64,000 nucleotides of DNA from Luteimonas kalidii (GCF_029887935.1 NZ_JARXRO010000014.1:115685-179684); one strand, 5' to 3'. Shown: positions 8,472 to 17,031, counted from the stretch's first letter. Notes: generated by a model from the sequence alone, not told the origin. Made by a program: numbers and translations.

Positions 8472-9560
8472 TCAGCCAGCGCCGCGCGGATCCCCCACCA
8501 GCCGGAACCAGTCGCGCAGGTTGCGCGGCCGGTACTTCGGGTCGCCGTCCCAGCGCGCCAGCACGCTGGGATGCAGCGACTGCGTCGGATCGCGCCGCGA
8601 CGAACTGCCGTCGGGCTGCTCGGTCGGTTCGGCGGCCAGGCCGATGACCCGCTCGTGCCCGGGCGTGAGCCGGTACCAGCCCTTTTTCGACTCGTGCAGC
8701 GCCGCCATCGCATCGGGACGGGGCGGATAGGCCGCATCGACGTCCGCATCGATCGCCAGCCCCGCGGCCGCAGCCTGGTCGCGCATCCACTGCAGGGCGA
8801 TGTTCGACAGCCCCGACTCCTCGATCGGATAGCCGCCGCCCACGTCGCTGTGCACGCCGCAGAACCACACCTGTTCCACCGTCTGCCCGGGCTTGGGCCG
8901 ATAGGCCCAGCGCGCCGCCTCGAACGGCGCGCGGCGCTCGTCGATCGCCAGCGCCTGGCAGGCGTGCTGCACGATGCCGCTCAGCTCCACGTCGTGGAAG
9001 CGGTACTTGTCGGCGGTGAGCGAGCGCAGCCCGCGCACCGGGATGCCGAGCGCGCCCACCGTGTCCCACACGCCGACGAAGCGGATCGGGATCGCCTCCC
9101 CCCGCGTCACCGAACACTCGGTGCGGAAGCCGAGCGCTTTGGGATCGTCGGGATGCACGTCGTCGCAGTACAGCGCGATCGCATCGCGGTAGCGCATCGC
9201 GTGCCGCAGCCGCAGGATCCCGCACTTGCGCACCATGCCGGCCAGGCTGCGCGCGGTGTAGGCGCCGCGGCTGAAGCCGAACAGGAAGATCTCGTCGCCC
9301 GGCTCGTAGTTCAGCACCAGGAAGCGGTAGGCGGCGTAGAGGTTGTCGTCCAGGCCCTTGCCGAAGGCGCCGCCGGTGAGCTTGTCGAGCGAGCCGCCCG
9401 TACCCACGCCCTGGCCGTAATAGGTCACCTGCGACGCGCTGCCGGCGCGCTGCGCCGTGCGCAGGGCCAGCTTGATGACGTTGGTGGGGCAGGGCGCCCC
9501 GTCGGAGGCCTGGTCGGCGCTGTTCCAGGTGCCGTCGCAGTAGATCGCGATCCGCTTCAT
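8472..9560 (-). CDS. DUF2235 (T6SS phospholipase-like) alpha/beta hydrolase domain protein
   Basis: A 362-residue protein with a DUF2235 domain. It opens with the typical IAIYCDGTWN, contains TNVIKLALR and GVGTGG, and has the nucleophile elbow GFSRGAYTARSLAG near residue 100. CGVHSDVGGGY supplies the conserved Asp/His region. Relatives include type VI secretion phospholipase effectors (Tle1) and uncharacterised housekeeping hydrolases. No VgrG, immunity protein or other T6SS gene is nearby, so a secretion role is not supported here. It is followed by a GST gene on the same strand, 73 bp on. Confidence 0.88.
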   Translation of the reverse strand: MKRIAIYCDGTWNSADQASDGAPCPTNVIKLALRTAQRAGSASQVTYYGQGVGTGGSLDKLTGGAFGKGLDDNLYAAYRFLVLNYEPGDEIFLFGFSRGAYTARSLAGMVRKCGILRLRHAMRYRDAIALYCDDVHPDDPKALGFRTECSVTRGEAIPIRFVGVWDTVGALGIPVRGLRSLTADKYRFHDVELSGIVQHACQALAIDERRAPFEAARWAYRPKPGQTVEQVWFCGVHSDVGGGYPIEESGLSNIALQWMRDQAAAAGLAIDADVDAAYPPRPDAMAALHESKKGWYRLTPGHERVIGLAAEPTEQPDGSSSRRDPTQSLHPSVLARWDGDPKYRPRNLRDWFRLVGDPRGAG

Positions 9561-9646
9561 GCGTGGCCTGCCGGTGTGGCGCGGGGGCGCCGTTGCAGCA
9601 GTCAACGCGGTGGCGCGATGCCGGCGGCCAGCCGGCGTTTCTCGCG

Positions 9647-10966
9647 TCAGCCCGGCGGCGTCAGTTTCAGCAACCGGCCGTTGCCGCCGTCCTCCAGCAG
9701 CCAGATGGCGCCGTCGGGGCCCTGCTCCACGTCTCGGATGCGGCGGCCCATGCCGTAGCGGCGGTACTCGGCCGCGCTGGTGCCGTTGAAGCGCACCCGC
9801 ACCAGCGCCTGCGAGGCCAGGCCGCCGATGAAGGCGTCGCCCCTGAAGGTGCGGAACAGGTTGCCCGAGTAGATGATCATGCCGGCCGGCGCGATCACCG
9901 GGGTCCACCATTCCTTCGGTGCCTCGAGATCGGGGCGGGTGTCGTGGTCCGGAATGTCGCCGCCGCCGTAGTGGCTGCCGTTGGAGACCAGCGGCCAGCC
10001 GTAGTTGCGCCCGCGCAGGATCAGGTTGAGTTCGTCGCCGCCCTCGGGCCCCATCTCGTGCGACCACAGCCGCCCTTCGGCATCGAACGCGATGCCCAGC
10101 GGGTTGCGGTGGCCCAGCGTCCACACCTGCGCGGCGATGCCGCCCTGGGAATAGAACGGGTTGTCGCTGGGGGCGGTGCCGTCGTCGTTGAGGCGGATCA
10201 GCTTGCCGAGGTTCCCGCCCATGTCCTGCGCCGGCTCGAACTTCTGCCGGTCGCCGGAGGTGATCCAGAGCTTGTTTCCGGCGTCGAACGCCAGCCGGTG
10301 GCTGAAATGCCCCTGGCCGCTGACCTTGGGCGCCTGCTCCCAGATGCGGGTGATCCCGGTGAGGTTACCGCTGTTGCCCGAGCCCAGCTCCAGTTGCGCG
10401 CGCACCACCACCGCGCCGTAGATCGCGCCGCTCTGCTCGACATAGCTCAGGTAGATGCGCCGGTTGCTGGCGAACTGCGGATGCAGGACCACGTCGCCCA
10501 GCCCGCCCTGGCCGCCATAGGCCACGCCCGGCACGCCGGTAATCGTGCCGACCTGGCCGGTGGCCACGTTCACCAGCCGCAGCGTGCCGTTCTTCTGGGT
10601 GACCAGCAGCCGGCCGTCGGCCAGGAAGGCCATCGCCCAGGGTTCGTCGAGCGTGGCGACCGGCGTGCTGACGAAGGGCGGATCGGGTTCGACCACCCGG
10701 CGCCGCGGGCCGGGTCCGCCGGTGACGCGTTGCGGGTCCGCGGCGCTTGCGGGCGCGCGCGACGGCGTGCGGGACGCTGCGGCCGGCGCCGGAGCGGCAT
10801 CGCCGGCCTGCGCAAGCGTCGCCCCGGGCGACACCGCCAGCCGCGGCGCAGCGGCAACCGGCGCGGCCTCGGGCGTGTATTCGACGGCGGGAGTCTCGAC
10901 GATCACGTCGTCGCAGGCGCTGAGCAGCAGGGCGCTGCAGGCGATGGCGGTCAGGGACAGGCGCAT
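9647..10966 (-). CDS. PQQ-dependent sugar dehydrogenase-like lipoprotein
   Basis: A 439-residue exported protein of the soluble aldose dehydrogenase (Asd/YliI-like) family, a six-bladed beta-propeller using PQQ. The signal MRLSLTAIACSALLLSAC gives a lipobox with Cys at 18. An Ala/Pro-rich spacer of about 85 residues separates it from the catalytic domain, which starts at TPVATLDEPWAMAFLADGRLLVTQK. Further blade signatures are GHFSHRLAFDAGNKLWITSGDRQK, GHRNPLGIAFD and the late SRGNLFRTF-like segment YSGNLFRTFRGDAFIGGL. It probably oxidises sugars in the periplasm. The start at 10966 is chosen for the lipobox. Confidence 0.9.
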   Translation of the reverse strand: MRLSLTAIACSALLLSACDDVIVETPAVEYTPEAAPVAAAPRLAVSPGATLAQAGDAAPAPAAASRTPSRAPASAADPQRVTGGPGPRRRVVEPDPPFVSTPVATLDEPWAMAFLADGRLLVTQKNGTLRLVNVATGQVGTITGVPGVAYGGQGGLGDVVLHPQFASNRRIYLSYVEQSGAIYGAVVVRAQLELGSGNSGNLTGITRIWEQAPKVSGQGHFSHRLAFDAGNKLWITSGDRQKFEPAQDMGGNLGKLIRLNDDGTAPSDNPFYSQGGIAAQVWTLGHRNPLGIAFDAEGRLWSHEMGPEGGDELNLILRGRNYGWPLVSNGSHYGGGDIPDHDTRPDLEAPKEWWTPVIAPAGMIIYSGNLFRTFRGDAFIGGLASQALVRVRFNGTSAAEYRRYGMGRRIRDVEQGPDGAIWLLEDGGNGRLLKLTPPG

Positions 10967-11138
10967 CCGGGCGATCCTGCAGAAGGCGGGGGAGGGCACA
11001 CGATACGCCCGCGGGCCCATGACTCCAGTAGCGCCGGTCACGTTATCGGGCGGTGATTGCAGCGCGTCGCGCGGCCTGAGGTACGCCTGCGGCTTGCCTG
11101 CGGCGTGCCACGCCCACTGCACCCGCGAGCCGGAATCC

Positions 11139-11600
11139 TCAGGCGCGCCGCCGCCCGATCCAGCGCGGCACGCGGCGGCAGTAGTCCGCGTAGCGCGCGC
11201 CGTGGCGGGCCTGCAGGCGCGCTTCCTCGAACGGCACGTAGCCCCAGTGCGCGGCGGCGAAGAACACCGCCGGGCCGGCGAAGGCCGACAGCGATCCCAT
11301 CCAGCACGCGGCGCCGAGCAGCAGCACCAGCAGGCCGAGGTACATCGGATTGCGCGTCCACGAAAACCAGCCCGCCTCGCACAGCTCGGAGGGTTCGCCG
11401 AAGGTCGGAATATTGGCGCCGCGGCGCTTGAACAGCGCCACGTGCCACTGCGCGATCGCGTACCCCGCCAGCACGCCCGCGACGCCCAGCCAGGTGGACA
11501 GCGGTTTGACCAGCGCAGGGGCCGGCAGCATCCTGTCGAGCAGCCACATGACGCCCAGCAGCAGGAGCACCAGCACCGGTGGAAGCAGGAATCGCGGCAT
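11139..11600 (-). CDS. Isoprenylcysteine carboxyl methyltransferase-like membrane protein
   Basis: A 153-residue membrane protein with about four segments. The motif SWTRNPMYLGLLVLLLG and the C-terminal FEEARLQARHGARYADYCRRVPRWI are the signature of the PEMT/ICMT methyltransferase family, where they bind S-adenosylmethionine. Bacterial members are mostly of unknown substrate (lipids or small molecules). The chosen start at 11600 gives the first membrane helix at once; ATGs at 11630 and 11654 are alternatives and would overlap the divergent Crp/Fnr-type gene further. Confidence 0.85.
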   Translation of the reverse strand: MPRFLLPPVLVLLLLGVMWLLDRMLPAPALVKPLSTWLGVAGVLAGYAIAQWHVALFKRRGANIPTFGEPSELCEAGWFSWTRNPMYLGLLVLLLGAACWMGSLSAFAGPAVFFAAAHWGYVPFEEARLQARHGARYADYCRRVPRWIGRRRA

Positions 11601-12262
11601 CGGCTTCGCTCCAGGCAGGGCCGCCAGCATCGCGGATCGATCCTGGCGCGTCATTATCCCGGGATAACGGCGAGGCGACCGCCCGCGAGACTTTCTTCAC
11701 CGCCTTCGACCGTCTCGCTGGCGACACCTTGCCGCGCGATGCGTCGCTGCCCGCGCGCATCGCCGTGCGCACGCTCGCCCGCGGCGCGCAGCTGTTCGCC
11801 GCCGGCGCCATCGACCGCCGCGTGCACGTGCTCTCCAGCGGCTTCCTGACCCTGCGCTACCAGTCCCCGGAGGGCGCCTCATGGGTGAAGGGATTCGTTC
11901 CCGCGCAGGTGCCGTTCGCCTGCCTGGCCTGCCTCGATGGCGCGCCGGCGCCGTTCGATGCCCATGCGGGCACGGACTGCGTCGTCGCGTCGCTGCCGGC
12001 GGATGGACTCGAGCGCATCGCCGAAGACTCCCTGCCGTGGATGCGCGCCCTGCGCAATGCCTACCGCGTGTACGGCCAGCGCAAGGAGCAGCGCGAGATG
12101 GAACTGCTGATGCTCGCGCCCGAGGCCCGCTATGCCCGGTTCCTGCAGGAAATGCCCGGGATCGCCGCACAGCTCAGGCAGCACGAGATCGCGAGCTACA
12201 TCCGGGTCACGCCCGTGTCGCTGAGCCGCATCCGGCGGCGGATGCGCGTGCAGGGGCGTTGA
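11579..12262 (+). CDS. Crp/Fnr family transcriptional regulator
   Basis: A regulator of up to 227 residues with a cyclic-nucleotide-binding-like beta-roll (about 60-150: FAAGAIDRRVHVLSSGFLTLRYQ) and a C-terminal helix-turn-helix (IASYIRVTPVSLSRIRRRMR). The beta-roll lacks the consensus cAMP phosphate-binding loop, so the ligand is unknown; cysteines are few (CLACLDG) and no Fe-S motif is evident. The only ATG in frame, 11579, lies within the divergent methyltransferase gene and upstream of a 14-bp palindrome, so the true start may be a downstream codon such as TTG at 11729. Confidence 0.82.
   Translation: MEAGIAASASLQAGPPASRIDPGASLSRDNGEATARETFFTAFDRLAGDTLPRDASLPARIAVRTLARGAQLFAAGAIDRRVHVLSSGFLTLRYQSPEGASWVKGFVPAQVPFACLACLDGAPAPFDAHAGTDCVVASLPADGLERIAEDSLPWMRALRNAYRVYGQRKEQREMELLMLAPEARYARFLQEMPGIAAQLRQHEIASYIRVTPVSLSRIRRRMRVQGR
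11654..11667. promoter_or_regulatory. Perfect 14-bp palindrome TTATCCCGGGATAA
   Basis: The sequence TTATCCCGGGATAA is a perfect inverted repeat between the divergent methyltransferase-like gene (start 11600) and the body of the Crp/Fnr gene. Its place suggests an operator for one or both genes, perhaps autoregulatory. It does not resemble the Crp consensus TGTGA-N6-TCACA. Confidence 0.4.
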
Positions 12263-12340
12263 CGCGTACGCACTGCCTGCCGAGCAGCGATGCGCCCGCG
12301 GGCGACCACCGGTGTCCGCGCGGCATTCAGCGCAGCACCG

Positions 12341-12754
12341 CTACACCCGCGCGGCCACCACGCTGGCGATATACGCCAGCAGCGCGACCGTCACCGCCGC
12401 CAGCGGTACGCTGAACCAGTAAAGCCTTGCCAGCACCGCGAAGCCGAGCAGGGTGGCGAACCCGATCGCCAGCAGCCCGTTCGAGCCGAACAGCACCCGG
12501 GTGTGCGCCACCGCCAGGACACCGAACACCAGCCCGAACAGCAGCAGCGCGATGCCGTGGCTGGCGTTGAAGCCGATCCACGCGCGCAGCACCGTCATCT
12601 CCCGCGTGATGGCGAGCGGTGCGGCCTCCATCGCCGCGCGCAGCGCCGGATCGCGCGGCAGCAGGTGCGAGGACGAGAAGGTGTAGACGAGATGGAGGAC
12701 GCCCAGCAGCAGCGAGATTCCCGTGCTCACGAGCATCAGTACCTTCGAGATCAC
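12341..12754 (-). CDS. Small four-helix membrane protein, unknown
   Basis: A 137-residue integral membrane protein with four hydrophobic segments (about 5-25, 62-84, 88-108, 112-135). It opens with VISKVLMLVSTGISLLLGVLHL and has a short loop SSHLLPRD. It resembles small uncharacterised proteins sometimes named LIC_13387 family, but I am not certain. The start is a GTG at 12754 with GAGGA nine bases upstream; an ATG at 12736 is the alternative. It lies 60 bp downstream of the DUF1801 gene on the same strand. Confidence 0.75.
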   Translation of the reverse strand: MISKVLMLVSTGISLLLGVLHLVYTFSSSHLLPRDPALRAAMEAAPLAITREMTVLRAWIGFNASHGIALLLFGLVFGVLAVAHTRVLFGSNGLLAIGFATLLGFAVLARLYWFSVPLAAVTVALLAYIASVVAARV

Positions 12755-12814
12755 AGGGCGTCCTCACGGAGGTGGGTGTCGGTGGGTCTGGCTGGACAGG
12801 TGACGGCTGCGCGA

Positions 12815-13231
12815 TCAGGCGTCGTTTGCCAGGCGGTTTCTGGCGACGACCTGCACCATGTCGGAGAGCACGGTCAGGTCCACGTCGGCGAGCCGCTTGA
12901 TGTACAGACAGCTCTTCCCGGTCTTGAACTTGCCCAGCTTGCCGGCCAGCGTGCCGGGTTCGTCCGCGATGTCGAGTCCGTAGAGCACGATCTCGCCCTT
13001 GCGCGAGGCGAAGCCGACGGCGCAGATCTCGCCTTCCCGTCCGCTCTCGTAGCGGTAACGATGCACGCCGAAGCCGACGATGCCCGGGCCCCACATGCGG
13101 GCGGGCCGTCCGGTCACGCGCGACATCAGCTCGGCCAGCGCCTGGCAGTCGGCCCGGCGACCCGGGTCTTCGATCGCCGCCAGGTAGCGGGACACATCCG
13201 CGTCCGTTTCCTGGGTCTTGTTCGCGCGCAT
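12815..13231 (-). CDS. DUF1801 domain protein
   Basis: A 138-residue soluble protein of the DUF1801/YdhG-like fold. Recognisable parts are CQALAELMSRVTGRPARMWGPGIVGFGVHRY, GFASRKGEIVLYG and the terminal KSCLYIKRLADVDLTVLSDMV. The fold is structurally known but its function is not. The start at 13231 has GGAG about 7 bases upstream; upstream in-frame sequence does not look coding. Confidence 0.88.
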   Translation of the reverse strand: MRANKTQETDADVSRYLAAIEDPGRRADCQALAELMSRVTGRPARMWGPGIVGFGVHRYRYESGREGEICAVGFASRKGEIVLYGLDIADEPGTLAGKLGKFKTGKSCLYIKRLADVDLTVLSDMVQVVARNRLANDA

Positions 13232-13447
13232 GTCGACTCCGGAGAGAGAGCGCCTGCCGGCAGGGGTGAGAGCGGGAGCGTACGCCGGGAATCGACGGGA
13301 TGCTGCGTCCGCCAGGCGTCGGCCCCAGGTAAGCGTCGTCACCAGATCGACTGACGCGACTGCCGGCATGGCGAGGGGTGGTCGCTGAGACGCCTGGCCA
13401 TTCGAGGAGCGCTCGGTCCTCTGCCGAACCCAGGAGGAAAGGAATCT

Positions 13448-13786
13448 CTACCGTTCGTCGAGTCTTCGCGCCACGCGCAGGTCGAAGGCCTCGCCGATGA
13501 GTGCGGATTGCACTTTGTCGGAGGGCTTGTAGAGGAAGATGACCTCGCCATCGGGGGACACCCGACTCGGGCCGTCCGATCTCCTGTCGAGGAAGACGAT
13601 CTCCAGTGTCTCGGGGTCTCCATCGTCCTTGAAGTCGACCGATGAACCCTCGATCCCCATGAGTGCCACCACCCTGGTCGTCTCCATGAGCTGGACCCTC
13701 AGCGCGGCAGCATCCATCGGTTGCTCGGCAGCCTGTAGGACCGGGATGGCCAAGAAGAGTGCGACCAGACACATGGTTGGACGCAT
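13448..13786 (-). CDS. Small exported protein, unknown; possible old cassette gene
   Basis: A 112-residue protein with a clear signal peptide (MRPTMCLVALFLAIPVLQAAEQP). The mature part is about 90 residues and acidic, with GEVIFLYKPSDKVQ near the end. I do not recognise the family. Its start lies 20 bp downstream, on the minus strand, of a degenerate attC-like element at 13807-13862, the same layout as the cassette genes at 17.6-18.5 kb. It may therefore be a relic integron cassette. Confidence 0.65.
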   Translation of the reverse strand: MRPTMCLVALFLAIPVLQAAEQPMDAAALRVQLMETTRVVALMGIEGSSVDFKDDGDPETLEIVFLDRRSDGPSRVSPDGEVIFLYKPSDKVQSALIGEAFDLRVARRLDER

Positions 13787-13806
13787 GACCTGGCGCTCCG
13801 TGAGGG

Positions 13807-13862
13807 ATGGAACCGGAATAAAACCATGCCGCGAAGCGGCGTCGGGCTGAATGTGGTCGGGC
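13807..13862 (-). repeat. Degenerate attC-like element
   Basis: The core CATGCCGCGAAGCGGCGTCGG at 13825-13845 matches the core of the intact attC at 17987-18045 except at two positions, and the following CTGA and TGG also align. The outer boxes have decayed: ATGGAAC (for RYYYAAC) and GTCGGGC (for GTTRRRY, one mismatch). It precedes a small exported-protein gene. The rest of the 13787-14102 gap holds nothing that I recognise. Confidence 0.5.
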
Positions 13863-14102
13863 CGCTGCTGCCTGCGCTCCCGAGCGCCTTGGGACGCTTC
13901 CGGCCAAGAGCCGCGGCAAGGACACACTACAACCGCCAGCCTCGACCGGTCCAGATGCTGCCGCCGGGTGGGCGCTGGCGCGCCAGCCTCGCCGTCCTCA
14001 CGCCGACAAGCATGGCCCGCCGAGTCCCGCCCGCCTGGCGCCGGCCCCCGGACGAAAATGTGGCCGTCCCACTGATCCGGAACGCACCGCCCGAGAACAG
14101 CC

Positions 14103-14486
14103 TCAGTCGAGGAACGTCCAGGTGTCCGCCCCGTCGAAGCGCCTCACGGACACGGACGCCAGCAGCCCGGGATCGAAGTTCCGCAGGTTCACCCCGTGGC
14201 GCGCGCCTGGCACCGGATCCATCGGTTCCCAGTGCGTCACGATGCCGCAGTGCCTGCAGCGCACGTTCCGCAGCGTCCGGTCGCCCCAGACATAGCTGTC
14301 CGTGTGCTCCGGATGCCCTTCGATGGACACCGAGCCCAACGGGTAATACGCACAGATGACGCCCGACCGGCGGCAGAGCGAGCAGTTGCAACTCGTGGCC
14401 TCCGTCGGCGCAGACGGAAGCGTGAGACGCACGGCCCCGCAATGACAGGAGCCGTGGAGCGATGGGGTCGGCGCTTGTGTGCTCAT
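14103..14486 (-). CDS. GFA family (glutathione-dependent formaldehyde-activating enzyme-like) protein
   Basis: A 127-residue zinc-binding protein of the Gfa/CENP-V fold. The cysteine pattern is clear: GSCHCGAVR near residue 13, SCNCSLCRRSG near 33 and VRCRHCGI near 77, which together hold two zinc ions in the family. Gfa itself accelerates S-hydroxymethylglutathione formation, but most family members have no proven substrate. It ends the minus-strand group GNAT-cupin-GFA, 93 bp after the cupin gene start side. Confidence 0.9.
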   Translation of the reverse strand: MSTQAPTPSLHGSCHCGAVRLTLPSAPTEATSCNCSLCRRSGVICAYYPLGSVSIEGHPEHTDSYVWGDRTLRNVRCRHCGIVTHWEPMDPVPGARHGVNLRNFDPGLLASVSVRRFDGADTWTFLD

Positions 14487-14579
14487 GGGTCACGGGCCGG
14501 GTGGATGGAGCAGCATGCGCCCGAATGGCCAGCATTGAAGCCTTGGGTGCGAACAGCCACCTGCACACATCTTGCGGCA

Positions 14580-14981
14580 TCACCGTCCATGCGGCGCATC
14601 CACGAACTCCGTCCCGGCGCCCTGCCGCTCGAACGTGAGGTTGACCGTGCGGCCGACGGCCCGCGTCCGGTGCACCGTGCCTGCCGGCACCACCAGGCAC
14701 TGCCATTCGCGCAGTACCACCTCGGGCGCCGACTCGAACTCGATATGCAGCTCGCCTGCGACCACGAGGAACAGCTCATCTGTGGCGGGGTGGCGGTGCC
14801 AGCGGTACTCGCCCTCGAACACCGACTGCCGCATGCACTCGCCATTGACGTCCAGCACCACCTGGTTGCGGTAGCCGCCGGTGACTTCGCGCTGGAGCGC
14901 CTGCAGGTCCACGACGGCCAGCGACGGATAGCGGGCGGTTTCGGCTGCGTATTCGTCCGCTGATGGCAGGTCCTGGGTCAT
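14580..14981 (-). CDS. Cupin domain protein
   Basis: A 133-residue single-domain cupin. Metal-binding cupin motif 1 is seen in FEGEYRWHRHPATDELFLVVAGELHIEF and motif 2 in LVVPAGTVHRTRA, supplying His, His, Glu and His ligands. The reaction is unknown; such small cupins include isomerases, dioxygenases and binding proteins. Its ATG overlaps the stop of the GNAT gene (ATGA, 14978-14981), so the two are translationally coupled and may act on related substrates. Confidence 0.87.
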   Translation of the reverse strand: MTQDLPSADEYAAETARYPSLAVVDLQALQREVTGGYRNQVVLDVNGECMRQSVFEGEYRWHRHPATDELFLVVAGELHIEFESAPEVVLREWQCLVVPAGTVHRTRAVGRTVNLTFERQGAGTEFVDAPHGR

Positions 14982-15448
14982 GGTCTCTCCTCTTGCGGGT
15001 TCGACGGTACCACCTCGACGCGATCCCTCGAGTAGAGGTCCGGAACGTACCGCTCCATCAGCGTGGCCGGAAATTCCGGAGACGTGAACCCGTACCTGGC
15101 GTACAGGCCGTGCGCGTCTCCGGTCGCCAACGTGAAGCGACGCAGGCCCTGCAGCTTCGGATGTGCGAACACGGCGTCCATCAGGGCCGTGGCGTATCCG
15201 CGCCCGCGGTACTCCGGCAACACGAAGACGTCGACGAGGTTGGCGAAGGTCGCGTAGTCGGTCACCACGCGCGCGAAGGCGACCTGGCCGGCCTCTACGA
15301 AGCCGCCGAAACACAGCGAGTTCGCGACCGCCCGCTCCACCAGCGCGAAGGGGATGCCCCTGGCCCAGTAGGTGTGTTCACTCAGGAAGCGATGGATGAG
15401 CGGCAGGTCGAGATCCGCCGGCTCAGTGCTGATCCGTAACCCTGCCAT
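14978..15448 (-). CDS. GNAT family N-acetyltransferase
   Basis: A 156-residue acetyltransferase. The acetyl-CoA pyrophosphate loop is LPEYRGRGYATALMDAV (Q/R-x-x-G-x-G/A), and the following RFTLATGDAHGLYARYGF is the usual closing helix-strand. The opening part SEHTYWARGIPFALVERAVANS and the whole length fit the small-molecule GNAT group (COG0454-like, YjaB/ElaA relatives). Substrate unknown. The start at 15448 removes an Ala/Ser-rich non-coding-like leader. Confidence 0.9.
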   Translation of the reverse strand: MAGLRISTEPADLDLPLIHRFLSEHTYWARGIPFALVERAVANSLCFGGFVEAGQVAFARVVTDYATFANLVDVFVLPEYRGRGYATALMDAVFAHPKLQGLRRFTLATGDAHGLYARYGFTSPEFPATLMERYVPDLYSRDRVEVVPSNPQEERP

Positions 15449-15513
15449 CGCGCACCCCGGTCTCCAGGTCCTGCCGCCTTGTAGCGGCGATGGGAGTCGC
15501 TGGCAAGCGCCGG

Positions 15514-15549
15514 AGGCGGGAGACGCGGGAGAGGCGGGAGACGCGGAGG
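15514..15549. repeat. 18-bp tandem duplication
   Basis: AGGCGGGAGACGCGG starts at 15514 and again at 15532, giving two 18-bp tandem copies with small end differences. They lie between the GNAT start and the phosphatase-like gene. Probably a slippage product. Confidence 0.7.
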
Positions 15550-15633
15550 GAATCATCCAGGTTGATCACTGCGCCCCGTTGATCGAAGCCTGGCGCTGCG
15601 TGGGTCGGCGTGAACGGACTGTCGGGTTGCAGG

Positions 15634-15978
15634 CTAGGCCGCACCCGCGCCGGACGGCAGGTACGGCCGGACCTTCTGCTGCAGCAGCCGGATGAGCTCC
15701 GGCGCCATGTACTCGAACTCGTCCGGGATGCCGAGGACGGCTATGCGCTTGCCGCGCAGCTGAGGCCGGAACCTGGCCGCGATCTTCGACCGGTGCGCCG
15801 CCTCCATCACCAGGATCGTATCCGCCCAGGCGATCAGCTCGGCCGAGACCGGGCAGTCCGCGTCATGCCCGGTCCCGGCAGACGCCGTCTCGACGCCCGG
15901 CCAGTCCGCGAACACCTGCTCCGCGGTCGGGCTGCGCAGGCGGTTCTTGCCGCAGACGAAGAGAAGGTTGTGGGTCAA
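15634..15978 (-). CDS. Low-molecular-weight tyrosine phosphatase-like protein
   Basis: A 114-residue protein related to low-molecular-weight phosphatases (COG4551 type). The phosphate loop is seen at the N-terminus: LLFVCGKNRLRSPTAEQVF gives C-x5-R-S. It is shorter than classical enzymes (about 150) and lacks the usual DP(Y) acid motif at the C-terminus; IPDEFEYMAP may replace it. Substrate unknown. It contrasts with the full-length phosphatase at 43.5 kb. Confidence 0.85.
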   Translation of the reverse strand: MTHNLLFVCGKNRLRSPTAEQVFADWPGVETASAGTGHDADCPVSAELIAWADTILVMEAAHRSKIAARFRPQLRGKRIAVLGIPDEFEYMAPELIRLLQQKVRPYLPSGAGAA

Positions 15979-16020
15979 GGCTTTCTCCGTCCCATCAATC
16001 CATGATCGATGTCGTCGGCA

Positions 16021-16521
16021 TCACCGCTTCCGTCCATAGAAGGTTCTCGCCGGACGCGAGTAGAAGAAGAACCAGAGATGCGCCGCGAGAGCGGCAGCGG
16101 GAACCAGAAGCCAGCCGCCCATGGAAGCGAGATGAAAGAAGACGATCCGGACGCCGACATTCAACGGAAGGGCGCCACCGGACTGAAGACGATAGTCGAG
16201 AAAACTGTAATGCGGCCCTTGGACCAGGAGGATGAAGGCAAATGCCGACAGAGAGAGGGAAAGCCAGAAGCGTCCCCTGCTTCCCATCGTGGCCGCCATC
16301 ACCGACGTTGCGAACAGTGAGATGGAAACAGCAGGGATCACGATGTTCCAAAAGGCGTCCCAGTGCCGAAAAGCGCCATGGTGCGGCCAGCCCGTCTCGA
16401 TCTGACCATAGGCTTCAGTCGCCTTGACCAGCACGAAGATGGCGAGCGCTGCGTACACCAGACAGAGCATCAGCATGCCCCGTGGTGGCGTTGGTGCGTG
16501 GGGTGAGGCAAGCAAGTTCAT
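16021..16521 (-). CDS. Four-helix membrane protein, unknown
   Basis: A 166-residue membrane protein with hydrophobic segments at about 17-32, 60-82, 90-110 and 125-150. A conserved-looking loop TGWPHHGAFRHWDAFWN lies between the first two. I do not recognise the family. The start at 16521 is chosen; ATG at 16476 is an alternative. Base composition is lower in GC than the core genes, in keeping with an accessory origin. Confidence 0.65.
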   Translation of the reverse strand: MNLLASPHAPTPPRGMLMLCLVYAALAIFVLVKATEAYGQIETGWPHHGAFRHWDAFWNIVIPAVSISLFATSVMAATMGSRGRFWLSLSLSAFAFILLVQGPHYSFLDYRLQSGGALPLNVGVRIVFFHLASMGGWLLVPAAALAAHLWFFFYSRPARTFYGRKR

Positions 16522-16593
16522 ATCTGTACTGCCTGCGTCAGCGTTGAAACGCACGGAAGCGACGAAAAGAGAGAGATCGGATTGAGTCGAACA

Positions 16594-17031
16594 TCAAGGC
16601 CCGAACCCGGACAGCTCCGCCCGATTGGTCGATCCTGAAACGAATCTGCGAAGGCCGGCAACGAACTCGTCGATCGATGCAGGATCACAACGCATGAAAA
16701 GGCTGGATGCCTCATGTCGGGAGGAGCGGGCAACCGGATAGGTTGACTCGAAGGTCGCCCATACGCCGACGTGACCGAGCGCATCCAGGCAGAAGAATTC
16801 GAGCTCGCAGCTGCCGGTGCCGGGAGTGCCAAGAGTGTAGGAGAGCGTCGAGGCGGACGACGCCGGAAAGCCCTCTAGCGCAGAAGCGAGTTGGAGATGA
16901 CCGTCGACGTTGCCCCAGGTAGAAGTTCTGGCAGCAAAATTCTCGTTCGTCATTCCCACGTGGAACCTGACGAGTTCATCCCCGTCATGCTCCAGGGAAC
17001 CTTCGATGGACAAGACTGCGTGCATGGTCAT
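16594..17031 (-). CDS. Hypothetical protein
   Basis: A soluble 145-residue protein without signal peptide or membrane segment. It looks like an all-beta N-terminal half (MHAVLSIEGSLEHDGDELVRFHVGM, then GHLQLASALEGFP) and a helical end (DPASIDEFVAGLRRFV). This resembles small proteins of unknown function in mobile cassettes, such as DUF6228-like proteins, but the assignment is not firm. It is on the same strand as the attC-flanked genes but no attC is seen next to it. Confidence 0.6.
   Translation of the reverse strand: MTMHAVLSIEGSLEHDGDELVRFHVGMTNENFAARTSTWGNVDGHLQLASALEGFPASSASTLSYTLGTPGTGSCELEFFCLDALGHVGVWATFESTYPVARSSRHEASSLFMRCDPASIDEFVAGLRRFVSGSTNRAELSGFGP

Noticed and set aside
8472..9560. 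DUF2235 protein as a type VI secretion effector
   Set aside because: No VgrG, PAAR, chaperone or immunity gene is adjacent; housekeeping members of the family exist.
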